Origin: Bacteroidales bacterium | GTDB taxonomy: Bacteria; Bacteroidota; Bacteroidia; Bacteroidales; Muribaculaceae | Direction of reading: 5' to 3' | Length of the DNA stretch: 40,524 bases | Assembly: GCA_029224905.1 (NCBI GenBank) | Contig: JAQXVL010000056.1 | Span: 1-40,524 of the forward strand | Shown here: positions 26,152 to 33,284 of the stretch, piece by piece | How the letters are laid out: every line of letters begins with the position of its first letter | Numbering within the stretch: the first letter of the stretch is position 1 | Position numbers and translations under genes: made by a program | Notes under the pieces: generated by a model | Told to the model about the DNA's origin: nothing | Seen by the model: the letters and a program-made list of their open reading frames with translations, nothing else | Databases searched by the model: none

Positions 26152-26760
26152 TTACCAAGCGTTGTAGTGAATGTTTTCGGGTTTCCACTTATCCTTAGGT
26201 TCGGGCGACTCGGCGGGATAGCCGATAGGCACTACATTAAGAGGCACGACGTAGTCGGGCAGACCGAGCACAGCGCTCACCGGAGCAACTCGTTCGGTGG
26301 GGTAGACGCCCGTCCAAACGGCGCCCAGACCTAATGCGTGGGCTGCCAACAGAAGGTTTTCGGTAGCCGCCGAAGCGTCTTGAATCCAAAAAGCTTCACC
26401 ATCGCCTTCGATAGTTTTGTGCTTGTTTCCGCAAACCACGATAGCCAACTGCGCTTGCTTGAGCATCTTGGCGTAGGGCAGGCTATCGCAAAGGGTGGCG
26501 AGCACTTTTGCATCGTTGACCACCACAAAATCCCACGGCTGCTTGTTCATTGCCGTCGGAGCCGACATGGCAGCGCGCAAAAGGGTTTCAACTTTCTCCG
26601 GCTCAACGGGTTGCGACGTGTAGGCGCGGATGCTTGTACGTGTTAAGATTGTAGATACGGCGTCGTTCTGACTTTTGTCGTTGCCGCAGAACGCCACATA
26701 GGCGAGCGCGCAAACTGCAACGGCGAGTACAACATTGATAATTAATGAGATACGCTTCAT
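26152..26760 (-). CDS. Nitroreductase-family protein with N-terminal membrane anchor
   Basis: 202 residues. The first 28 (MKRISLIINVVLAVAVCALAYVAF) form a hydrophobic segment, so the FMN domain is probably membrane-anchored. ILTRTSIRAYTSQPVEPEKVETLLRAAMSAPTAMNKQPWDFVVV is the standard FMN-binding nitroreductase opening and LGLGAVWTGVYP a later conserved piece. Electron donor and acceptor are unknown. It overlaps the end of the M48 gene by 4 bp and lies 4 bp before the SDR, a tight translationally coupled arrangement. Confidence 0.92.
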   Translation of the reverse strand: MKRISLIINVVLAVAVCALAYVAFCGNDKSQNDAVSTILTRTSIRAYTSQPVEPEKVETLLRAAMSAPTAMNKQPWDFVVVNDAKVLATLCDSLPYAKMLKQAQLAIVVCGNKHKTIEGDGEAFWIQDASAATENLLLAAHALGLGAVWTGVYPTERVAPVSAVLGLPDYVVPLNVVPIGYPAESPEPKDKWKPENIHYNAW

Positions 26761-27557
26761 TTTTTATAATAGTTTTGTTTGATTGTAGGCAGCTTCTTCT
26801 GCAACTCCGCAATGCGTTGAGCGTCGCTGGGGTGAGTGCTCATAAATTGTGGCACTTTAGCCGACGATGACGACGACATTTTTTGCCAGAACGAAACGGC
26901 AACGTCGGGATTATAGCCCGCCATCGCCATAAAGATTGTGCCCATATAATCGGCTTCGATTTCGTGCTTGCGCGAGAAAGGCAACATTACGCCGTATTGA
27001 GCGCCGAGACCGAATACGCCGTTTGCCAGCGTTTGCACCATCGCACTCTTGTTGGCTATCGTTGCGCTGAGAATCTGCGCGCCGTATTGTGCCATCACTT
27101 GTTGACTCATTCGCTCGTTGGCGTGTTTTGCCACGGCGTGTGCCACCTCGTGACCGACAACGACCGCCAATTCGTCGTCGCTCCCGACGATGCCCATAAG
27201 TCCTTCGTAGACAACGATTTTGCCACCGGGCATGCAGAACGCGTTGACTTGGCTGTCTTTCACCAAACTAAACTCCCACGAGAAGTTGCTCAACTCGCTC
27301 GACATGCCGTTTTGGCGCAGATAGTTCTCCGTTGCGGCGGCAATCTTCTGCCCGACGCGTGTAACCATTGCCGATTGTGTCTTGTTGGTCGACTTTGTTG
27401 CCGTTTTCATATAATCGTTGTATTGTGTCAAACTCGAAGAAAGTACTTCTTGGTCAGAAACCAATAAAAGTTGTTTTCTTCCGGTTACGGGAACAGAACT
27501 ACAACCCGATAAAATTAGCAAAAGTGCTACAGCAAACATTAAAATCTTTTTATCCAT
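26757..27557 (-). CDS. M48-family metalloprotease lipoprotein
   Basis: 266 residues. Lipoprotein signal with lipobox LSGC at about 16-19, then SSVPVTGRKQLLLVSDQEV, common to periplasmic Oma1/LoiP/BepA-like M48 proteases. The zinc motif VVGHEVAHAVAKHANERM is near residue 135 and the third ligand lies in KHEIEADYMGTIFM near 197. The TPR tail of BepA is absent, so it is closer to the short LoiP type. Likely role is quality control of envelope proteins. It is the first gene of a minus-strand operon with nitroreductase and SDR. Confidence 0.94.
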   Translation of the reverse strand: MDKKILMFAVALLLILSGCSSVPVTGRKQLLLVSDQEVLSSSLTQYNDYMKTATKSTNKTQSAMVTRVGQKIAAATENYLRQNGMSSELSNFSWEFSLVKDSQVNAFCMPGGKIVVYEGLMGIVGSDDELAVVVGHEVAHAVAKHANERMSQQVMAQYGAQILSATIANKSAMVQTLANGVFGLGAQYGVMLPFSRKHEIEADYMGTIFMAMAGYNPDVAVSFWQKMSSSSSAKVPQFMSTHPSDAQRIAELQKKLPTIKQNYYKK

Positions 27558-27613
27558 AGTCTATAATCATTAAATTTGACCGAATAATCGGCCGTTTCTT
27601 CTATTTATTGCGA

Positions 27614-27645
27614 CAAATTTACGATATTATCTCCGAAAGTGCAAG
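27614..27645 (-). promoter_or_regulatory. Promoter of the M48 protease operon
   Basis: Minus strand: CTTG (27645-27642), 20-bp spacer, TAAATTTG (27621-27614). The -33 box lies only 8 bp from the end of hairpin array A. Confidence 0.65.
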
Positions 27646-27652
27646 TTTTTAA

Positions 27653-27754
27653 GCTGCTGACGCAGCGGTTATTCGGCAACTACGTTGCGGTTAATCGGCT
27701 GCTTCGCAGCGGTTATTCGACGCCAAAGATGCGGTTATTCGGCAACTACGTTGC
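27653..27754 (+). repeat. Hairpin array A: 22-bp tandem repeats
   Basis: Four exact 22-bp units start at 27667, 27689, 27711 and 27733, preceded by a partial unit at 27653. Each is GGTTATTCG-like linker (9 bp) plus a 13-bp hairpin. Stems differ but stay complementary: GCAAC/GTTGC (units 1 and 4), GCTGC/GCAGC (unit 2 and the partial unit). Unit 3 (ACGCC...GATGC) is degenerate. Orientation is opposite to array B. Confidence 0.92.
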
Positions 27755-27767
27755 GTATTCGACAGGT

Positions 27768-28130
27768 TTATTTGAAACTTTTTTGTAAAGCATTCAGCAT
27801 TTTAGAAATGCGCAAAATGCGATTCTTGATAGAAGAAAGTTGGCTTTCAGAAATATAATCCAAATCATGCGCAATTTGAATTTGACAATAAAGTTCCATT
27901 AAAGATCCATACGCAATTTCAATGAAATGAGACTTTTCTTTTTTAGACATTCTACCTGCTCCTTCCGCAATATTAGACGGCACAGAAACAACTGCTCGGC
28001 GAATTTGGTCGCAAAGTGAATACTTTTCCTCAGAGGGAAATTCTCGTATAGCTATGTAAATTTCTTTAACAAGATTCCGAGACTCTTGCCAAACATTAAG
28101 TTTTTCAAAAGAGAAATAAATTTTATCCAT
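27768..28130 (-). CDS. Four-helix bundle protein (23S rRNA intervening-sequence / S23 family)
   Basis: 120 residues, full length for the family. The opening FEKLNVWQESRNLVKEIYIAI and the core QIRRAVVSVPSNIAEGAGRMSKKEKSHFIEIAYGSLMELYCQI are diagnostic. Homologues occur in rRNA intervening sequences and as stand-alone genes, and the fold resembles Avd, the accessory protein of diversity-generating retroelements. Biochemical function is not established. The gene is AT-rich compared with its neighbours, has a near-leaderless promoter, and is bracketed on both sides by inverted arrays of 22-bp hairpin units, suggesting one mobile or domesticated cassette. Confidence 0.93.
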   Translation of the reverse strand: MDKIYFSFEKLNVWQESRNLVKEIYIAIREFPSEEKYSLCDQIRRAVVSVPSNIAEGAGRMSKKEKSHFIEIAYGSLMELYCQIQIAHDLDYISESQLSSIKNRILRISKMLNALQKSFK

Positions 28131-28134
28131 AAGG

Positions 28135-28142
28135 CAAAGTTA
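28135..28142 (-). promoter_or_regulatory. -7 element of the four-helix bundle gene, near-leaderless
   Basis: TAACTTTG on the minus strand ends four bases (CCTT) before the ATG at 28130, so transcription should begin at or very near the start codon. No clear TTTG lies 19-21 bp upstream. Confidence 0.55.
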
Positions 28143-28184
28143 ATCAATTATTTTGATTTATTTGCTTTTTACACCGATTCTACA

Positions 28185-28382
28185 GCAACCCGATTGCCAT
28201 TTAACCGCGCCGTAGGCGCCGTCTAACCGCAACCCAGTAGCCTTCTAACCGCAGTAACGCTGCCGTATAGCCGTATCAGCGAAGCTATTTAACCGCAACG
28301 AAGTTGCCGTATAACCGCGCCGTAGGCGCCGTCTAACCGCAACCCTGTTGCCGAATAACCGCAACGAAGTTGCCGCATAACC
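28185..28382 (+). repeat. Hairpin array B: nine 22-bp tandem repeats
   Basis: Hairpins start every 22 bp exactly: 28185, 28207, 28229, 28251, 28273, 28295, 28317, 28339, 28361. Each is GCNNC-NNN-GNNGC plus a 9-bp linker ending in TAACC (one AGCC). Stems vary with matching changes: GCAAC/GTTGC, GCGCC/GGCGC, GCAGT/GCTGC. The loop triplet varies freely (GAA, GTA, CCT, AAC). The fifth unit is degenerate and units 1, 3 and 4 have mismatches or G-U pairs. Units 2 and 7 are identical, suggesting an older five-unit duplication. Confidence 0.94.
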
Positions 28383-28392
28383 CCAAAAATTA

Positions 28393-28424
28393 TTTGCTAT
28401 TGCGCTTAGTTTTCACTAATTTTG
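28393..28424 (+). promoter_or_regulatory. Promoter of metG
   Basis: TTTG (28393-28396), exactly 20 bp, TAATTTTG (28417-28424), a full consensus match, 36 bp before the ATG and 10 bp after array B. Confidence 0.8.
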
Positions 28425-28460
28425 CATATTAAACTTGGAAAATAAAAACAGACGCAATAT

Positions 28461-30500
28461 ATGGAAAAGAAATTTCGACGCACAATGGTGACAGCCGCGC
28501 TGCCGTATGCCAACGGTCCGGTGCACATCGGTCACCTTGCCGGAGTCTATGTGCCGGCAGATATCTACGTACGCTACCTCCGCCTCAAAGGCGAAGACGT
28601 TGTCTTCGTGGGCGGTTCTGACGAGCACGGTGTGCCTATCACTATCAAGGCTAAAAAGGAGGGCGTAACGCCGCAAGACATCGTTGACCGCTACCACAAA
28701 ATTATCAAAGAATCTTTCGAAGGTCTCGGCATCTCGTTCGACGTTTATTCGCGTACGACGTCGGAAATTCACGCCCGTACGGCAAGCGATTTTTTCCGCA
28801 AACTCTACGACAAAGGCGAATTCGTCGAAAAGACGTCTATGCAATACTACGACGAAGAGGCGCATCAGTTTCTTGCCGATCGCTACATCGTCGGAACGTG
28901 CCCTCACTGCGGCAACACGCGTGCCTACGGCGACCAATGCGAAGCCTGCGGTACGTCGCTCAACGCTACCGACCTAATCGACCCGAAGTCGGCTATCACC
29001 GGCAACGTGCCCGTTCTTCGCGAGACGAAGCACTGGTATTTGCCGCTCGACAAGTGGGAACCGCGCTTGCGTCAATGGATTTTGGAAGAGCATAAAGAGT
29101 GGCGTCCGAACGTCTACGGTCAGTGTAAGTCGTGGCTCGACCTCGGCTTGCAGCCGCGTGCCGTGAGTCGCGACCTCGATTGGGGTGTGCCCGTGCCGGT
29201 CGAAGGTGCCGAAGGTAAGGTGCTCTACGTGTGGTTCGACGCGCCTATCGGCTATATTTCAAACACTAAGGAGTTGCTTCCCGACACTTGGGAAAAATAT
29301 TGGAAGGCTGAAGATTCGCGCATCGTGCATTTTATCGGTAAAGACAATATCGTGTTCCACTGCATAATTTTCCCGGCAATGCTTATGGCTGAAGGGTCGT
29401 ATCAGTTGCCCGACAACGTGCCTGCCAACGAGTTTCTTAACCTCGAAGGCGACAAGATTTCGACTTCGCGAAACTGGGCTGTGTGGCTCAACGAATATCT
29501 CGAAGATTTGCCCGGCAAGCAAGACGTGTTGCGCTATGTGTTGACGGCAAATGCACCCGAAACGCGCGACAACGACTTCACCTGGAAAGACTTCCAAGCG
29601 CGTAACAACAACGAACTTGTGGCTATCCTCGGCAACTTCGTCAACCGCTCGCTGGTGCTTACTCATAAGTATTTCGAAGGCAAAGTGCCTGCACGTGGCG
29701 AACTTACCGACTACGACCGCGCTACGCTTAACGAGTTTGCCGACGTGAAGGCTACGCTCGAAAAATATCTCGACACATACCGTTTCCGCGATGCGCAGAA
29801 AGAGGCTATGAACCTCGCTCGCATCGGCAACAAATATCTTGCCGACACCGAGCCGTGGAAACTCGCCAAAACCGACATGGGTCGCGTGGCTACGATTATG
29901 AACTTGGCTTTGCAGATTACGGCGAACCTTGCCATCGCTTTCGAGCCGTTCTTGCCGTTTATGTCGAAAAAGTTGCGCACGATTCTCGGTATGCACGAAT
30001 TTTCGTGGAATGCCCTCGGCAGCGTCGACATCCTCTCGGCAGGCGCAACAATCGGTCAGCCCGAACTCTTGTTTGAGAAAATCGGCGACGAGGTTGTTGA
30101 GGCTCAGGTCAAGAAACTTGTCGACATGAAGCGTGCCAATGCGCTTGCCAACTTCGAGCCCAAGCCCGTTGCAGCCCCCGTGGCGTTCGACGAATTTATG
30201 AAGATGGATATTCGTGTAGGTACGGTTTTGGAATGTGAGAAGGTCAAGAAAGCCGACAAATTGCTCAAGTTCCGCATCGATGACGGAATGGGTGGCAGAA
30301 CTATCGTGTCGGGCATTGCGAAATTCTACAACCCGGAAGATTTGGTAGGCAAGCAAGTGTGCTTTGTTGCCAATTTCGAGCCGCGAAAACTCAAGGGCAT
30401 CGAGTCGCAAGGCATGATTCTTTCGGCAGAAAACGCCGACGGCAGCCTTGTTGTAATCGGTCCGCAAGGTCCAGTTGTGCCCGGCTGTCAAGTTGGCTAA
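28461..30500 (+). CDS. metG: Methionyl-tRNA synthetase
   Basis: 679 residues. The HIGH-type motif is in [16 protein letters not shown] near residue 24 and the KMSKS equivalent is DKISTSRN near 335. A zinc knuckle [18 protein letters not shown] is near 148-165. An anticodon-binding helical domain follows. The C-terminal OB-fold tRNA-binding/dimerisation domain occupies about 570-679 ([29 protein letters not shown]). It probably heads a metG-xseA-xseB transcript, since xseA starts 25 bp after its stop. Confidence 0.98.
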   Translation: MEKKFRRTMVTAALPYANGPVHIGHLAGVYVPADIYVRYLRLKGEDVVFVGGSDEHGVPITIKAKKEGVTPQDIVDRYHKIIKESFEGLGISFDVYSRTTSEIHARTASDFFRKLYDKGEFVEKTSMQYYDEEAHQFLADRYIVGTCPHCGNTRAYGDQCEACGTSLNATDLIDPKSAITGNVPVLRETKHWYLPLDKWEPRLRQWILEEHKEWRPNVYGQCKSWLDLGLQPRAVSRDLDWGVPVPVEGAEGKVLYVWFDAPIGYISNTKELLPDTWEKYWKAEDSRIVHFIGKDNIVFHCIIFPAMLMAEGSYQLPDNVPANEFLNLEGDKISTSRNWAVWLNEYLEDLPGKQDVLRYVLTANAPETRDNDFTWKDFQARNNNELVAILGNFVNRSLVLTHKYFEGKVPARGELTDYDRATLNEFADVKATLEKYLDTYRFRDAQKEAMNLARIGNKYLADTEPWKLAKTDMGRVATIMNLALQITANLAIAFEPFLPFMSKKLRTILGMHEFSWNALGSVDILSAGATIGQPELLFEKIGDEVVEAQVKKLVDMKRANALANFEPKPVAAPVAFDEFMKMDIRVGTVLECEKVKKADKLLKFRIDDGMGGRTIVSGIAKFYNPEDLVGKQVCFVANFEPRKLKGIESQGMILSAENADGSLVVIGPQGPVVPGCQVG

Positions 30501-30525
30501 CATACAAAATAACGAGACTGTAGCG

Positions 30526-31836
30526 ATGGAAGAAACCGCAATTACGCTGCTGGAATTCAGCCGTCGGATTGGCGCTCTGATGCGCAGCCCGCAACTTCAG
30601 CGCTGTTGGATTGTTGCCGAAGCCGTCGACGTGACCGTCCGTGGCGGACATTGCTACCTCGAACTCGTTCAGAAAAATGCGACGACCAACGTCGTCGAAG
30701 CAAAAGTGCGCGCAGTGATTTGGGCTAACGTCTACAGTCGCTTGCGCGTCGCTTTTGTGAAAGCCACCGGACAATCCTTGCAATCGGGTATGAAGGTGAT
30801 GGTCGAGGTTAGTGCAAACTTCCACGAGCAATACGGTTTGTCGCTGATTATCACCAATATCAACCCGACCTATACGCTCGGCGATATGGCTCGTCTGCGG
30901 CTGGAAATCATCAACCGACTCAAGCGCGAGGGCATCATCGACCTCAACAAACGCTTGCCGTGGTGCGACGCGCCGCAGCGCATTGCCGTTGTGTCGGCTG
31001 ACTCGGCTGCCGGCTACGGCGACTTCATCGACCAACTGCACCGCAATCCTTACGGGCTGGCGTTCTACACAAAACTCTTTCCCGCCTACATGCAGGGCGT
31101 CAACACCGTACCGTCTGTGCTTGCGGCTCTGCGCCGCATCGAAGAGCATCAGCATGAGTTCGACTGCGTTGTTGTGATTCGCGGCGGAGGTGCTACTGCG
31201 GAACTTAACGTGTTCGACAACTATGAACTCGCTGCCGCGCTGGCTCGCTTTCCTTTGCCGACGATTGTCGGCATCGGGCACGACCGCGACTATACCGTGC
31301 TCGACGAGGTGGCTTCGGTGAGGGTAAAAACGCCCACCGCTGCCGCGGAATTTCTCATCGATAAAGGGCAGCAAGCGCTTGCACGGCTTGACGCCATCTC
31401 GCAAACGATTGCCGACATTGCCAATCAGATGCTCGTAGATTCGCGCCGTCAGTTGGACTATATTGCTAACACTATTCCGCTTGCTGTCAAGCAAATAATG
31501 GCAGTTTCGAAGGCGAATCTCTCGAACTACGCTCGGTCGATTCCGCTGTGCGCAAAGTCGCGCATCGACACCTCCGAAAAAGATTTGCAACTCTATCTCG
31601 TCAAGACCCGCCAGGCGGTCGAAGCGGCTATGAACCGTGAGCGCCATCGTTTGGAGGTCTTTACAACTCAAGTCGAACTGCTTTCGCCTCGGCAGGTGTT
31701 GCGCCGCGGATACTCGTTGGTGATGCGCGAAGGAAAGTTTGTCACCAATGCTTCACAACTAAAACCCGGCGACACCATTGTGACGCATTTCGCCTCGGGA
31801 AAAGCATACTCAACTATTAATGATATTAAAGAATAA
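30526..31836 (+). CDS. xseA: Exodeoxyribonuclease VII large subunit
   Basis: 436 residues from ATG 30526 (MEETAITLLEFSRRIG); the track's earlier start overlaps metG and adds 17 non-family residues. The N-terminal OB fold (about 1-100) includes RCWIVAEAVDVTVRGGHCYLELV. The catalytic domain has APQRIAVVSADSAAGYGDF and VIRGGGATAELNVFDNYELA...PTIVGIGHDRDYTVLDEVASVRVKTPTAAAEFL. A coiled region then leads to the C-terminal PRQVLRRGYSLVM. The enzyme degrades single-stranded DNA into oligonucleotides with XseB, encoded next. Confidence 0.96.
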   Translation: MEETAITLLEFSRRIGALMRSPQLQRCWIVAEAVDVTVRGGHCYLELVQKNATTNVVEAKVRAVIWANVYSRLRVAFVKATGQSLQSGMKVMVEVSANFHEQYGLSLIITNINPTYTLGDMARLRLEIINRLKREGIIDLNKRLPWCDAPQRIAVVSADSAAGYGDFIDQLHRNPYGLAFYTKLFPAYMQGVNTVPSVLAALRRIEEHQHEFDCVVVIRGGGATAELNVFDNYELAAALARFPLPTIVGIGHDRDYTVLDEVASVRVKTPTAAAEFLIDKGQQALARLDAISQTIADIANQMLVDSRRQLDYIANTIPLAVKQIMAVSKANLSNYARSIPLCAKSRIDTSEKDLQLYLVKTRQAVEAAMNRERHRLEVFTTQVELLSPRQVLRRGYSLVMREGKFVTNASQLKPGDTIVTHFASGKAYSTINDIKE

Positions 31837-31840
31837 GAAT

Positions 31841-32047
31841 ATGGAGGAAAAAGATATAACAAAGATGACCTACAGCGAAGCCGTCGACGAACTTGAGCGC
31901 ATCGTAGCCGAAATGCAGTCCGACCGCTGTAGCATCGACAACTTGTCGCGCTACACGTCGCGTTCGCTCGAGTTGCTCAAGGCTTGCAAGGCTCGCTTGA
32001 CAAAGACCGACGAAGAACTCAAGAAAATCCTCGAACAAATCGACTGA
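31841..32047 (+). CDS. xseB: Exodeoxyribonuclease VII small subunit
   Basis: 68 residues from ATG 31841: MTYSEAVDELERIVAEMQSDRCSIDNLSRYTSRSLELLKACKARL is the standard two-helix XseB pattern. An alternative ATG at 31820 would overlap xseA by 17 bp and add seven residues; I prefer 31841. It converges on prfB with only 5 bp between stop codons. Confidence 0.95.
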   Translation: MEEKDITKMTYSEAVDELERIVAEMQSDRCSIDNLSRYTSRSLELLKACKARLTKTDEELKKILEQID

Positions 32048-32052
32048 CGCCG

Positions 32053-33166
32053 CTATTCGCCTGCGGCAAATTCCATAAGGTAGGCTTTGATAAATCCGTC
32101 AAGGTCGCCGTCCATCACGCCTTGCACGTCGCTCGTTTGGTAGCCCGTGCGATGGTCTTTGACACGGCGGTCGTCGAACACGTAACTGCGTATCTGCGAA
32201 CCCCACTCAATTTTCTTCTTGCCGGCTTCGATTTTCGCTTGCTCTGCCATGCGGCGTTGCAATTCCATGTCGTAGAGTTGCGAACGGAGTAGGCGCATCG
32301 CATTTTCGCGGTTGTCGAGTTGCGAGCGCGTTTCGGTGTTTTCGATAAGAATTTCGCGGACTTCGCCCGTGTCGGGGTCTTTATAGTTGTAGCGCAGACG
32401 CACGCCGGTTTCCACTTTGTTGACGTTCTGACCTCCGGCGCCACCGCTTCGGAATGTGTCCCACGAAATGTCGGCGGGATTGATTTGCACCTCGATTGAG
32501 TCGTCGACAAGCGGCGTTACAAACACCGACGCAAACGACGTCATTCGCTTGCCTTGTGCGTTGAACGGCGACACGCGCACCAGTCGATGCACGCCGTTTT
32601 CGCTCTTCATATAGCCGTATGCCATGTCGCCTTCGACTTGGATGGTTACCGACTTTATGCCGGCTTCGTCGCCTTCAACCAAGTGGACTATCGTTGTCTT
32701 ATATTTGTGGTTTTCGCACCAGCGTAGATACATACGCATCAGCATTTGCGCCCAGTCTTGGCTTTCGGTACCGCCGGCGCCGGAGTTGATTTTCAGCACG
32801 GCTCCGAGCTTATCTTCTTCGCGGCGCAGCATGTTGCGCAGCTCTACTTTCTCGAAGGTCTCAATCACTTTTGCATACATCTCGTCGACTTCCGCTTCGG
32901 TGATAAGTCCTTCTTTGACAAAGTCGAACGCCAAAGCCAGTTCGTCGACCATCTTCGAAATCTCTTCGTAGCTGTCAATCCAGTAATGCAATTCTTTGAC
33001 TTTGCGCATTTGCTTTTCGGCGGCTTTTTGGTCGCTCCAAAAGTCGGGCACATGGGTGCGCAATTCCTCTTCTTCTACTTCGACACGCTTGCTGTCGATG
33101 TCAAAGATACCTCCTCAACGCCAACTTGCGTTCTTCTGTCTCTTTTAGCTGGTCAGGTGTAATCAT
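32053..33166 (-). CDS. prfB: Peptide chain release factor 2, with programmed +1 frameshift
   Basis: RF2 reads UGA and UAA stops. The track shows only the second frame (336 aa from an internal TTG). The true start is ATG 33166: MITPDQLKETEERKLALRRYL, then an in-frame TGA at 33103-33101. A +1 shift at CTT-TGA-C continues as DIDSKRVEVEEEELRTHVPDFW, giving about 370 residues. The GGQ motif is in RSGGAGGQNVNKVETGVRLRY; the SPF specificity tripeptide lies in LVRVSPFNAQGKRMTSFAS. The first frame is a 21-codon autoregulatory segment: low RF2 favours the shift. It is divergent from the sulfatase-type gene. Confidence 0.96.
33100..33115 (-). promoter_or_regulatory. prfB +1 recoding site
   Basis: Minus strand: AGGAGG TAT CTT TGA C, the same architecture as the classical RF2 site: SD-like hexamer, three bases, CUU slippery codon, UGA stop, C. 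It is one of few strong SD-like sequences in the window. Confidence 0.95.
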
Positions 33167-33252
33167 CTGCAAAATTTTCCGCGAAGTTCGGACTTTTTCG
33201 GCGAAAAGTCAAAAATATTGGCTAAAAAGTGAAGTTTCGGAAATAAAATCCG

Positions 33253-33260
33253 TAAATTTG
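33253..33260 (+). promoter_or_regulatory. -7 element of the sulfatase-type gene
   Basis: TAAATTTG, an exact match 24 bp before the ATG at 33285; no convincing -33 box. Confidence 0.55.
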
Positions 33261-33284
33261 CACAGATTATGTTTCGATACCGAA

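Larger units (their letters stand above)
27653..28382. mobile_element. Putative cassette: four-helix bundle gene between inverted hairpin arrays
   Basis: Array A, the gene and array B form a 730-bp block with inverted symmetry: read outward from the gene, both arrays have the same CGNNTAACC-hairpin polarity. The block sits between divergent M48 and metG promoters, ending 8 bp and 11 bp from their -33 boxes. No transposase or reverse transcriptase is present. Whether it moves is unknown; the label reflects layout and the gene's AT-rich composition. Confidence 0.5.

Noticed and set aside
28185-28382. 22-bp periodic array read as a CRISPR
   Set aside because: There are no unique spacers; linkers and hairpins alternate at a fixed 22-bp period, the variable bases are in stems and loops, and no cas gene is nearby.
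30475-30525. Extended xseA start overlapping metG
   Set aside because: The extra 17 residues come from the metG 3' end in another frame and lack family similarity; ATG 30526 fits XseA.
32053-33063. prfB as annotated from the internal start, or as a frameshifted pseudogene
   Set aside because: The upstream ATG, in-frame UGA and canonical slippery site explain the break as programmed recoding.
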